From positions 1 to 7,209 of the forward strand of contig JAKAMS010000122.1 in NCBI GenBank assembly GCA_021812745.1: a stretch of DNA of 7,209 nt, written 5' to 3'. The notes under the pieces are model-generated. The model saw only the letters and a list, made by a program, of their open reading frames with translations. It did no database searches and was not told where the DNA came from. Below are positions 1 to 6,784 of the stretch, piece by piece (the stretch's first letter is position 1; every line of letters starts with the position of its first letter). A program made the translations under genes and the position numbers. Source of the stretch: Bacteroidota bacterium (GTDB lineage: Bacteria; Bacteroidota; Ignavibacteria; Ignavibacteriales; Melioribacteraceae).

Positions 1-569
1 ATGGCAGATTTTGATGCCGGATCCCAATTTACCATTCTATAGCCGCGGTAGATCAATCCTTCTTTATAAAGCTGAACAAATGCTTCGATCACTTTTCTAT
101 AATAATGATCATCCATTGTAAAGCGTTCCCGCTGCCAATCGCAGCTGACGCCCAGTTTGCGCAACTGCTGAAAAATTATTCCGCCGTATTTTTCTTTCCA
201 TTCATAACAGTGTTTTAAATACTCTTCGCGCGAGATATCATCTTTAGTAATATTCTTTTCTTTTAGTAACGCAACAACTTTAGCTTCTGTAGAAATTGAA
301 GCGTGATCAATTCCCGGCACCCAGCACGCGTTAAATCCCTTCATACGTTTGTAACGAATGAAAATATCTTGAAGAGTGTTATTAAGTACGTGACCAATAT
401 GAAGTATGCCCGTAATGTTCGGCGGCGGAATTACAATTGTGTATGGAGTTTTGCTCTCGTCAACTTCTGAATGATATAGTTTATGATCTTCCCAGTATTT
501 ATACCATTTGTCTTCGGTTTCTTTGGGGTTGTAAGCTTTTGGAATCTCTTCAAAACTCTTCGGATGCAT
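1..569 (-). CDS. valS: Valyl-tRNA synthetase, N-terminal part (runs off left edge)
   Basis: This class I aminoacyl-tRNA synthetase charges tRNA-Val with valine in the cytoplasm. Only the first 189 codons are in the window; full-length ValRS is usually about 870-950 residues. I translated it from the ATG at 569-567. The codon two before that ATG is an in-frame TAG, so no longer start nearby is possible. Visible hallmarks are the PPPNITG segment (48-54), a perfect HIGH ATP-binding motif (57-60), WVPGIDHASIST (83-94) as the family's W-PG-DHA signature, and VNWDP (180-184) near the start of the editing-domain region. The signature reads PGIDHASI rather than the usual PGTDHAGI or PGTDHASI, so the Thr is replaced by Ile. 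There is no clear Shine-Dalgarno. It lies 143 bases after ppnP, a longer gap than the others in its block, so it may have its own promoter. The KMSKS motif and anticodon-binding domain lie outside the window. Confidence 0.95.
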   Translation of the reverse strand, partial: MHPKSFEEIPKAYNPKETEDKWYKYWEDHKLYHSEVDESKTPYTIVIPPPNITGILHIGHVLNNTLQDIFIRYKRMKGFNACWVPGIDHASISTEAKVVALLKEKNITKDDISREEYLKHCYEWKEKYGGIIFQQLRKLGVSCDWQRERFTMDDHYYRKVIEAFVQLYKEGLIYRGYRMVNWDPASKSA

Positions 570-712
570 CTGCTACTCAATATTTTCTAAAAATTGACTG
601 TAAATATAAATAATTATTGGCGGGAATGCGCTTTGGCGGCAAATAAAGGAAAAAGAGCGCCGGGGAATGATTTTAATTAACGCACTCAGATAAACATAAA
701 GTCCATTTCAGT
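570..712 (-). other. Intergenic leader between ppnP and valS
   Basis: This 143-base gap is the longest within the rubrerythrin-to-valS block. It has no tRNA-like fold, no clear terminator and no convincing promoter. GC-rich islands stand out in AT-rich sequence. The minus-strand RNA can pair GAGTGCG (687-681) with CGCATTC (630-624), seven pairs including one G-U wobble. An inner GCGCT (660-656) can pair with AGCGC (632-628). CATTCCC occurs twice, at 669-663 and 628-622. It may be an independent promoter and leader for valS, but the structure is weak and could be chance. Confidence 0.25.
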
Positions 713-1027
713 TTATTTTAAATAGGAACAGCAATAATCCGTAAGCGTTTTTACTTTTAAACTGAATTTTGATTGAGCCGGAACCTCAAAAGATTCTCCG
801 CCTTTTACTTTTAACCACTCACTTTTATTCGGAAGAAGAATTTCCATTTCACCGGCAAGGATTTCCATTAGTTCTTTATCAGCTGTTCCGAATTCGTACT
901 CTCCGGGACTCATGATTCCAAGTGTTTTTCTTGAGCCGTCCTTAAAGAGAATCGTGCGGCTTGTAACCCGACCGTCAAAATAAACATTTGCTTTTTTTAC
1001 GACGGTTACATCTTCAAATTCTGTCAT
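713..1027 (-). CDS. ppnP: Pyrimidine/purine nucleoside phosphorylase PpnP (DUF1255 cupin)
   Basis: This 104-residue protein is a single small cupin-fold beta barrel of the PpnP/YaiE family, which cleaves purine and pyrimidine nucleosides with phosphate to give free base and ribose-1-phosphate in the cytoplasm. It carries the family pattern throughout: an N-terminal [12 protein letters not shown] stretch (13-24), [15 protein letters not shown] (35-49), [10 protein letters not shown] (57-66), a W at 71, then F-VPA-S-F (80-88) and a C-terminal DYCCSYL (97-103). Length and ends match the E. coli protein of about 94 residues with a slightly longer N-terminus. The ATG start is supported by AGAGG at 1038-1034, six bases upstream. 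It follows the aminotransferase by 59 bases with no hairpin between them, so it is probably co-transcribed. A salvage role is inferred from the family. Confidence 0.93.
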   Translation of the reverse strand: MTEFEDVTVVKKANVYFDGRVTSRTILFKDGSRKTLGIMSPGEYEFGTADKELMEILAGEMEILLPNKSEWLKVKGGESFEVPAQSKFSLKVKTLTDYCCSYLK

Positions 1028-1086
1028 TCTTTTCCTCTTGATAAAACAAAAAAAAGATTTTGAAATTAGTAATAAGTGAAACGAAT

Positions 1087-2322
1087 TTAAAAAATCTTCT
1101 CGAATACATTTATTAAGTTGTCAACTTCTTCCAAAGAGTTGTAATGAACCAAACTTACGCGCACAACTCCATTTTGTTTTGATAATGAAAGGTCATCAAT
1201 CAAACGGCGCGCGTAGAAATCGCCGTAACGTATTCCAATTTTATACTGGTCAACTTTCGTGGTAATTGAATCGCTCGGTCTGTCTTTAACAATAAACGAA
1301 ATAGTAGGTACGCGTTTGTTTTTATCTGCTTTGGTCTCGCCAATGATTTTAATTTTGGTTTTTGAGTTGAGATAATTAAGAAGCCTGTCTGCAAGAAGTT
1401 CTTCGTGACCGGAAATTATTTTATAAGCGAAAGCGGCATTCTCTCTGAAATTTTTATCTTTATAATTATGTGCTTCTGCAAATAAATTGAAATATTTTTT
1501 TAATCCCATCAAACCATGGCTAAGCTCATAATTAGGACTGCCCGGTTGAAACTTATAGGGAATGTTGTCCGGTTCAATAAAAAAGTGGCTCGTGCCCGGC
1601 ATGTTAAGCAATAATTTTTTCTTACCATACAGCATTGAAATGTGGGGTCCAAAAATTTTATAGAAGCTAAGCGAATAGAAATCAACATCGGTATCTTGAA
1701 CATCAATTAATCTATGCGGCGCATGCGCAACGCCATCAACACAAATTAAAGAACCGTATGAGTGAACAAATTTAGCAATCTCTTTGATGGGGTTCAGCGT
1801 GCCCAGTATATTTGATGTGTGGGTTACCGCCACCAATTTTGTTCTCTCGGTCATCAAATTTTTCAAATCATCAAGTTCCATGCGTAAGGTATCTTGATTA
1901 ATTTTCCACTGTTTAACAACCATTCCTTTCTTTTCTAATTCTGCCCACGCGCCAATGTTTGCCTCGTGATCGCAGTTGGTAACAACAATTTCATCGCCGC
2001 GCTTAAATGTTTGACTGATACACAAAGCCAGAATTCTAATCAGCATAGTTGTCGAAGGTCCGAGTATTACTTCTGAATGGTCTCGCGCGTTAATAAATTC
2101 AGCCGCCATTTTATGAGCATCGAGAACGCGCTCAGTAGCAATTTGTGAAACTTTATAAGAAGCTCCGAGTTGAACATTTGAATGGACCAAATATTCGGTA
2201 ACTTTATTAACGACGGTTTGTAAAATCTGTGAGCCGCCTGCGTTATCCATAAACGTCCACTCGCCGGAAAGAGCAGGGAACTGATTTCTTACAAATTCAA
2301 GATTTAGTTCTGAGTTAGTCAT
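1087..2322 (-). CDS. PLP-dependent class V aminotransferase, cysteine desulfurase-like (VC1184 type), without the catalytic Cys
   Basis: A 411-residue fold type I PLP enzyme resembling the 'cysteine desulfurase family protein, VC1184 subfamily'. It opens with RNQFPAL (12-18) and DNAGGSQ (26-32), the usual cofactor-phosphate end of this group. His119 in [11 protein letters not shown] should stack on the PLP ring, Asp196 in [10 protein letters not shown] should contact the pyridine nitrogen, and Lys222 in SFYKIFGPH is the predicted Schiff-base lysine. The C-terminus ends with [14 protein letters not shown] (388-401), also family-typical. Where SufS/CsdA have R-x-G-H-x-C-A, this protein reads RYGDFYA (365-371), with Tyr370 at the catalytic cysteine position. 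The label cysteine desulfurase is therefore unsafe; lyase, epimerase or aminotransferase chemistry on an unknown amino acid is equally possible. The family is sure, the substrate is not. It sits between the small membrane protein and ppnP, with no iron-sulfur assembly gene nearby. Confidence 0.88.
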   Translation of the reverse strand: MTNSELNLEFVRNQFPALSGEWTFMDNAGGSQILQTVVNKVTEYLVHSNVQLGASYKVSQIATERVLDAHKMAAEFINARDHSEVILGPSTTMLIRILALCISQTFKRGDEIVVTNCDHEANIGAWAELEKKGMVVKQWKINQDTLRMELDDLKNLMTERTKLVAVTHTSNILGTLNPIKEIAKFVHSYGSLICVDGVAHAPHRLIDVQDTDVDFYSLSFYKIFGPHISMLYGKKKLLLNMPGTSHFFIEPDNIPYKFQPGSPNYELSHGLMGLKKYFNLFAEAHNYKDKNFRENAAFAYKIISGHEELLADRLLNYLNSKTKIKIIGETKADKNKRVPTISFIVKDRPSDSITTKVDQYKIGIRYGDFYARRLIDDLSLSKQNGVVRVSLVHYNSLEEVDNLINVFEKIF

Positions 2323-2370
2323 TAAATTTTCACGAATTACTTAATGAAAAAATGAAGGATGCAATAAACG

Positions 2371-2733
2371 TCAATTAGTTGTTTCGGTTCTATTCCACCA
2401 TCTTATTAGATAAGCGCCCGCAACAACGCCTAAAAGTAAAATAATACTATTTGCGATGTAAATATTAAAATCTAACGCCCAGAGCGCTGAACGAATTCCG
2501 CCGAGGAAAAAGAAGAGCGTTAACCATAAATCAAGCCTTTGTGTTTTCCGAGAATGTGCTTTGTCTTTCTTCGCAGCCAAAAACAAAATAAGCGAAATGA
2601 AAAAAAATAAAAGTGATTCGGAAGCGACAACTATTCTAATTTCATTAAAGAAGTATGCGCGGATAAAAAAATCCAATACGAAGGCGGCAACCAAAACAAT
2701 AATAGCGTTTTTATATTTAGAGAAAGAAAACAT
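2371..2733 (-). CDS. Small four-helix membrane protein of unknown function
   Basis: I do not recognise this 120-residue protein. Four hydrophobic stretches are visible, at about residues 9-27, 34-54, 68-86 and 92-111, so it is very likely an integral inner-membrane protein. The loop between helices 2 and 3 (AAKKDKAHSRKTQR, 53-66) is strongly basic and so probably cytoplasmic, which would place both termini in the cytoplasm as well. The C-terminus RWWNRTETTN is also basic then polar. There is no lipobox, and none of its few polar membrane residues forms a motif I can name. It starts 15 bases after the rubrerythrin stop codon and ends 48 bases before the aminotransferase, so it is very probably in the same transcript. 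No Shine-Dalgarno is obvious, which fits translational coupling to rubrerythrin. The open frame is credible because of its hydrophobic periodicity and tight spacing. Confidence 0.75.
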   Translation of the reverse strand: MFSFSKYKNAIIVLVAAFVLDFFIRAYFFNEIRIVVASESLLFFFISLILFLAAKKDKAHSRKTQRLDLWLTLFFFLGGIRSALWALDFNIYIANSIILLLGVVAGAYLIRWWNRTETTN

Positions 2734-2748
2734 GCAATCAAATTGTTT

Positions 2749-3246
2749 TTATACTTTCACATATTTAGATGCGAGCGTTCCGCAGATGGGGCAATTAGCC
2801 TCTGGTTTTCCGAATTCAATATGACCGCAAACCGGGCATAAATAAATTTCGCTTACATCCAGATCTTTTCCTTGCTCTGCCGCTTCAAGAGCCAGTTTAT
2901 ATAATTCAGCGTGAACTCTTTCTGCACTGAGTGCATATTTGAACATGCGTTGAGCTTTGTGATCATCTTCAACCGCTTGATCATACATCGGCGGATACAT
3001 TTCTGTATACTCATAAGTCTCGCCGGCAATAGCGGCTTTTAAATTCTCAATTGTCGAACCAATTCCTTCCAAAGAATTTAAATGTCCTTCCGCGTGAATT
3101 CGTTCTGCCTCAGCGGTGGTTTTGAATAATTTGGCAATGTTGGTAAATCCTTCTTTCTCTGCCTTTTTTGCAAATGCGCGATATTTTTGATTAGCCTGAC
3201 TTTCGCCTGCAAACGCGTCTTTTAAATTTTCTTTTGTAGTTGCCAT
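2749..3246 (-). CDS. rbr: Rubrerythrin (diiron peroxidase with rubredoxin-like tail)
   Basis: This 165-residue cytoplasmic protein reduces hydrogen peroxide to water using electrons that pass from a rubredoxin-type iron site to a diiron centre. The N-terminal ferritin-like four-helix bundle shows all expected iron ligands: Glu15 (AGESQ), Glu48 and His51 (EAERIH), Glu76 and Glu79 (GETYEY), and Glu109 and His112 (AERVH). The C-terminal domain has the two knuckles CPVCG (137-141) and CPICG (152-156). It is about 25 residues shorter than Desulfovibrio rubrerythrin, which is normal for the compact form. The ATG is supported by AGAGG at 3258-3254, seven bases upstream. It is the first gene of its block, behind a 165-base gap holding a terminator-like hairpin and an inverted repeat. 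The context suggests an anaerobe or microaerophile needing oxidative-stress defence. Confidence 0.96.
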   Translation of the reverse strand: MATTKENLKDAFAGESQANQKYRAFAKKAEKEGFTNIAKLFKTTAEAERIHAEGHLNSLEGIGSTIENLKAAIAGETYEYTEMYPPMYDQAVEDDHKAQRMFKYALSAERVHAELYKLALEAAEQGKDLDVSEIYLCPVCGHIEFGKPEANCPICGTLASKYVKV

Positions 3247-3311
3247 TGTTTTTCCTCTATGGATTTTTTAAGTGGAATCTTCAATGCCGATGAATGAGAT
3301 AAATAACGATT

Positions 3312-3330
3312 CAACATAGTTAAAATGTTG
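3312..3330. repeat. Inverted repeat upstream of rubrerythrin
   Basis: CAACAT and ATGTTG form perfect six-base arms around a seven-base spacer, centred about 75 bases before the rubrerythrin start codon. Each arm occupies one turn-like half site (3312-3317 and 3325-3330). It has no following U-tract on the minus strand, so it is not a terminator. It lies where a promoter or operator would be expected. It does not resemble the PerR or Fur consensus as I know them. A regulator site is inferred from position and symmetry only; six-base arms arise by chance in AT-rich spacers. Confidence 0.3.
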
Positions 3331-3349
3331 GATAAAATAAATTGATAGC

Positions 3350-3373
3350 AAAAATTGGTGTGCTAGAACACCA
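3350..3373 (-). terminator. Probable Rho-independent terminator after the Gfo/Idh/MocA gene
   Basis: On the minus strand TGGTGT (3373-3368) pairs with ACACCA (3361-3356) around a six-base TCTAGC loop, and the stem is followed by A then five T (3354-3350). It begins 38 bases after the oxidoreductase stop codon and precedes the rubrerythrin promoter region. The six-base stem is modest, so termination may be partial. Confidence 0.5.
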
Positions 3374-3411
3374 GTGAATGGCAAATTTTATGGATAACTC
3401 CAGCTCTTTAA

Positions 3412-4383
3412 TTAGAACCGTCCAAGAATTTTATCGAGCACCCAACTTGTTGATGCGCCGGATTTACCCGTGCTGGGGCTTTTTCCGGATCCCAATAGTT
3501 CATCAACTATATTTTGAATTAGAGGTTGGGCAACATGGTCCGGATGTTTTATATAAATCTCTTCTGCTTTTTCTTCTTTAATTAATACAAAGGCAGAATC
3601 GGAAAAGTTCGAATAAATGATTTTTCCATTAGAACCAACGATTTCCGTTTGGTCTAAATTATCATTCGAAGTAAAACACCAATTGCCAACTCCTTGAATG
3701 CCGGATTCAAATTTGAAAATGGCACTAATCAAATCTTCTGCGCTGTATAATTTTCCTTGATTTGTTGAATACCCTTCGGCGGAAATTATTGGACCGAAAT
3801 AAAATTGCAAAAGATCAATCATGTGAGAACCAAGATCACAAAAGTATCCGCAACCAGCAATGGAAGGATCAACGCGCCAATTGTAAATTCCTTTTTTATC
3901 ATTTTCGGAAGGAGTCTGACGAAACTGCATGTTTACAAATCGAACTTCACCAATAGCGCCATCATCAATTAGAGATTTTATTTTTACAAATCTTGGTAAA
4001 GCTCTTCTATAATATGCGGTAAAAAGAGGAACTTTTGCGTCATCGCATGCTCTCACCATTTCAACACATTCGGAATAGTTTAGTGCCATCGGCTTTTCGA
4101 CATAAACCGGCTTGCCGGCTTTGGCTACATCAAGAGTGTATTTTTTATGAGAGGACGGCGGTGTTGCAATGTAAACGGCATCAACTTCCGGATCATTAAT
4201 AAGTGCGCCGGCATCATTATACCATTTGGGAACATTATGGCGGAGTGCATAACCTTTTGCAAGATTTCCATTGCGCCGCATAACCGCAACCAATTCCGAT
4301 CCATTAGCTTTCTGGAAGCCAGGTCCGCTTTTAATTTCAGTCACATCCCCGCATCCCAATATTCCCCATCTAATTTTTTTCAT
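3412..4383 (-). CDS. Gfo/Idh/MocA-family NAD(P)-dependent oxidoreductase
   Basis: A 323-residue cytoplasmic dehydrogenase, typically acting on sugars, inositols or related polyols; the substrate cannot be read from the sequence. The N-terminal Rossmann fold starts with GILGCGD (7-13), its glycine-rich dinucleotide-binding loop. ATPPSSH (73-79) and VEKPMA (95-100) follow, where Lys97 of the EKP motif is the usual catalytic lysine. The C-terminal alpha/beta domain has GCGYFCDLGSHMIDLL (177-192), whose Asp183 and His187 match the family's D-x-G-x-H active-site motif. The C-terminal PSTGKSGASTSWVLDKIL stretch is typical of the family's final helix. Length is normal. The ATG is one base after the phosphatase stop codon (TAA-C-ATG), so translation is almost certainly coupled. 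A shared sugar-phosphate or polyol pathway with that phosphatase is inference. The gene is followed by a terminator-like hairpin. Confidence 0.93.
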   Translation of the reverse strand: MKKIRWGILGCGDVTEIKSGPGFQKANGSELVAVMRRNGNLAKGYALRHNVPKWYNDAGALINDPEVDAVYIATPPSSHKKYTLDVAKAGKPVYVEKPMALNYSECVEMVRACDDAKVPLFTAYYRRALPRFVKIKSLIDDGAIGEVRFVNMQFRQTPSENDKKGIYNWRVDPSIAGCGYFCDLGSHMIDLLQFYFGPIISAEGYSTNQGKLYSAEDLISAIFKFESGIQGVGNWCFTSNDNLDQTEIVGSNGKIIYSNFSDSAFVLIKEEKAEEIYIKHPDHVAQPLIQNIVDELLGSGKSPSTGKSGASTSWVLDKILGRF

Positions 4384-4384
4384 G

Positions 4385-5041
4385 TTAATCTAAAAGATAA
4401 AGATAGTTCGGAAGTTTAATTTCATATCCTGTGTTGCCGCCTTCAAAATCGCTTTGCTGATCGCCAACGGATGCTATAATATCATAACCATTTTTAACAA
4501 GCTCATTTCTTTTTTGTAATTTGAACGATGCAGCAGATAAATTACGCTCTGCTTCCGACCGGACAATCAGTGTGTCGAATTTTGTATAACCCTGCTCGAT
4601 AAGATTTCTTCTTGTGGCTTCGCGCATTTCGGCTTCCCGTCCTGTCAGAAAAACAACATGAATATTTTTTGATATTAGATAATCATAGAGCCGTTTACTG
4701 TTTTTGATTGCAGGAGCTGTTCCTTTTAGCTGCCAGTCATTCCAAGATTTATAAATGTATCCGAATCCAATCTCTTTAGTGTATTGATAATTCGAAAGAG
4801 CGGTCTCATCAATATCGAAAACAACTACGGATTTCCCGCTTATTTTTATTTCATTAAGATGGCTAATGGCGCGGTCAATTATTTTTGAACACTCAAGATC
4901 GAAATTGCCGGATTCGTAATATTCTTGAACGATCTTCTTTGCGTCGCCCAGATTCATTATTTGAAATGTCTTGTCTGAGGTGACGCAGCTTGTAACAAAA
5001 AATGCGAGTAGAATTGTTATATAAATTCTTGGTGATTTCAA
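4385..5041 (-). CDS. HAD-superfamily acid phosphatase lipoprotein (class B-like, PF03767 type)
   Basis: A 218-residue phosphomonoesterase of the plant VSP / class B acid phosphatase / lipoprotein e(P4) group. HAD motif I is FDIDET (75-80), with nucleophile Asp76 and acid/base Asp78. Motif II is FLTGR (131-135) with Thr133, motif III is probably Lys174 in SFKLQKR, and motif IV is GDQQSD (193-198). WNDW (100-103) and the closing KLPNYLY (209-215) also match the family. The N-terminus is a short signal peptide ending in the lipobox VTSC with Cys19, so the mature protein is probably a lipid-anchored envelope enzyme releasing phosphate from nucleotides or small phosphate esters. The start is TTG: an in-frame TGA lies 12 codons upstream, no ATG precedes residue 29, and starting there would delete the signal peptide. 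GAGGA just upstream supports the TTG. It is shorter than e(P4) proteins of about 270 residues but has all catalytic motifs. Confidence 0.9.
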   Translation of the reverse strand: MKSPRIYITILLAFFVTSCVTSDKTFQIMNLGDAKKIVQEYYESGNFDLECSKIIDRAISHLNEIKISGKSVVVFDIDETALSNYQYTKEIGFGYIYKSWNDWQLKGTAPAIKNSKRLYDYLISKNIHVVFLTGREAEMREATRRNLIEQGYTKFDTLIVRSEAERNLSAASFKLQKRNELVKNGYDIIASVGDQQSDFEGGNTGYEIKLPNYLYLLD

Positions 5042-5044
5042 TTG

Positions 5045-5049
5045 TCCTC
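5045..5049 (-). promoter_or_regulatory. Ribosome binding site deciding the TTG start of the phosphatase
   Basis: The minus strand reads GAGGA then CAA then TTG. Spacing is short (three bases after GAGGA), but the site is the only Shine-Dalgarno-like sequence near the open frame's 5' end. Together with the intact signal peptide and lipobox downstream, it favours the TTG at 5041 over the internal ATG at codon 29. Confidence 0.6.
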
Positions 5050-5112
5050 GAAATGTTATTAAAAAATCAAATATTCAGTTGAAATATAATTAACAGTAAG
5101 ACAAAACTAATT

Positions 5113-6747
5113 TCATCTCTCTATTAATTTATTTGCGCCGTCAACTATTGATTCTGGATAGCCGACATACTTTAATAACGCAATAGCATTCTTACTATTG
5201 GATTTGCCCGGATGAAGTTTGTAATCAAAAAACAATCCTGTCTCTGTCATAGTCTCTCTGAAATGAAAATTCTGATAGCTTCCGCTCAGAATATCCGTTA
5301 GCTGTAAATCGTGTGTGGCGACAATTACAAAATCTTTATTGTTATGAAGATACTTAAGCACCTCAATTGACGCCGCGGTTCTCTCTATTGAATTTGTGCC
5401 GCGGAAGATCTCATCAATTAAAAACAAATAAATACTTTCACTTCTTGACGCATTAATTATTCTTAGAATCGATTCAACCTCCGACATGTAATAACTTTTC
5501 CCGTTAATCAGGTCATCGCTTCTTTCTATTGACGAAATGACTTTAAGAAACGGCGCTTCATATTTTTCCGCAAAGCACATGTTAAAAGATTGTGCAAGAA
5601 TTGCATTAACTCCAAGCGTTTTAAGAAATGTAGATTTGCCCGACATGTTTGACCCGGTTACCAGCAAACATTTTGTGTCAAAATTAAAATCATTCGGAAT
5701 CGGATTAATGACTAAAGGATGAGAGATTTTATCCACCTTAAACATTTTCGAATCCGAAAATTCCGGGTGCGAATAATTTGGAAATTGCACTCTATAAGAA
5801 GCTACAGCCATCAATGCATCGAACGAACCCACAATTTCGAAAAGTCGCTGCAAGCTTTTTATATTCTTTTTAAGACTATCAACCGCGGTATAAAAAGTTG
5901 TTATTGAAGAGAGTGTATACAAATTGTAATAAACAGCAAACGCATTAGTTGAGTCGTCAAATTGCAGCGAATAAACTTTATTCCCAATCGCCTTTACGTG
6001 TTTTAATTCACTCTTCAACCCATCCTTAATGTCTTTAAACTCATCCGGTAACAGATCTGCAATTTTATGAGAGATTCCAATCAACTCGCTGAGATATTTG
6101 AATGAAACAACAAACTGGGAAAGTTTTTTTTCGTACAAACTGTAAATGGTAATGTTAACAACAAATATAAGCGCTATAAATCCCCAATGAATAATGTTTA
6201 ATAAAACCAAAACCGGAATCCAAATGCTTAGTGCGGACAAGAGATAAAACAAAAAATAATATTTCGGTTTATCCGGAATTGGATGCCACAAAGAGTACGC
6301 AAGATTTCTTGCCGGGAGTTTTGCCAATCCTAAAAGCGCAATTTGAATATTCTGCCGAAGAGAAACATTTTCAGAGAATGAAGAAATTATTTTTTCTCGT
6401 CTGGATAATTCATCTAAACTGGTTCTGGGGTGCTTTAACATATCGTAAAGAATTTGAGAACCAATGGGAGTGATTGTTCTGTTAATTGTTTCGAAAAGTT
6501 CATTTAGATCAAGATCTTTCCAGGTCTCTTCATCGAGGGTATAAAAGTCTTTGGCTTCTCTTTGTTGATTAAACCGGGAATAAAGTTTGGCTGTTTCTAG
6601 ATCATATTGCGATTCGGGAAACTTTCCCCAAGCTTCATTCATCTTTTTAATTAATCTCTTTCTGTTGAGATAGATCGAGATCTTTACAAAAATTACAATT
6701 AGGAAAATTGAGACAAGAAACAAAATTAGATTAGTTAATGAAGCCAT
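5113..6747 (-). CDS. Membrane-anchored MutS-like ATPase (MutS domain V protein)
   Basis: A 544-residue protein with the MutS core and ATPase but no N-terminal mismatch-recognition domain and no C-terminal Smr domain, so it is neither MutS1 nor MutS2. An N-terminal hydrophobic helix (5-25) is followed by a basic stretch, and two more hydrophobic segments lie at about 163-183 and 187-206, so it is probably anchored in the inner membrane. TLDEETWKDLDLNELFETIN (70-89) and TPIGSQILYDML (93-104) match the MutS core (domain III) entry. The ATPase has Walker A GSNMSGKST (365-373), a signature region around SYYMSEVESI (418-427), Walker B LFLIDE (441-446) followed by IFRGTN, and the switch His479 in VATHD. 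Proteins of this layout are often annotated as MutS family mismatch repair proteins, but their role is not established and repair is doubtful. A terminator and a second possible hairpin lie directly upstream; the phosphatase follows after 71 bases. Confidence 0.9.
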   Translation of the reverse strand: MASLTNLILFLVSIFLIVIFVKISIYLNRKRLIKKMNEAWGKFPESQYDLETAKLYSRFNQQREAKDFYTLDEETWKDLDLNELFETINRTITPIGSQILYDMLKHPRTSLDELSRREKIISSFSENVSLRQNIQIALLGLAKLPARNLAYSLWHPIPDKPKYYFLFYLLSALSIWIPVLVLLNIIHWGFIALIFVVNITIYSLYEKKLSQFVVSFKYLSELIGISHKIADLLPDEFKDIKDGLKSELKHVKAIGNKVYSLQFDDSTNAFAVYYNLYTLSSITTFYTAVDSLKKNIKSLQRLFEIVGSFDALMAVASYRVQFPNYSHPEFSDSKMFKVDKISHPLVINPIPNDFNFDTKCLLVTGSNMSGKSTFLKTLGVNAILAQSFNMCFAEKYEAPFLKVISSIERSDDLINGKSYYMSEVESILRIINASRSESIYLFLIDEIFRGTNSIERTAASIEVLKYLHNNKDFVIVATHDLQLTDILSGSYQNFHFRETMTETGLFFDYKLHPGKSNSKNAIALLKYVGYPESIVDGANKLIER

Positions 6748-6755
6748 TTTTTGTA

Positions 6756-6784
6756 AAGCCCCAACACGTTATTAAAAGAGGCTT
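6756..6784 (-). promoter_or_regulatory. Possible alternative hairpin in front of the MutS-like gene
   Basis: The 3' arm of the hslU terminator, AAGCCTC (6784-6778), can instead pair with GGGGCTT (6762-6756), seven pairs including one G-U, around a 15-base loop. The second arm ends eight bases before the MutS-like ATG and contains the only G-rich segment that could serve as a weak Shine-Dalgarno. The two structures are mutually exclusive. A regulatory switch is inference; the terminator hairpin looks more stable. Confidence 0.25.

Noticed and set aside
580..598. Imperfect AT-rich palindrome CAATTTTTAGAAAATATTG just before valS
   Set aside because: Two mismatched positions in an AT-rich 19-mer are expected by chance, and there is no second copy in the window.
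1509..1706. Minus-strand 65-codon open frame inside the aminotransferase
   Set aside because: It overlaps a confirmed PLP enzyme in another frame and has no family features; it is a shadow, as is the one at 1200-1394.
2561..2824. 87-codon plus-strand open frame spanning the membrane protein and the rubrerythrin end
   Set aside because: It is antisense to two well-supported genes, has no ribosome site of note, and its translation shows no domain.
5537..6473. Three plus-strand open frames of 61-80 codons inside the MutS-like gene
   Set aside because: They are antisense to the strongly conserved ATPase and core regions and show no coding character of their own.
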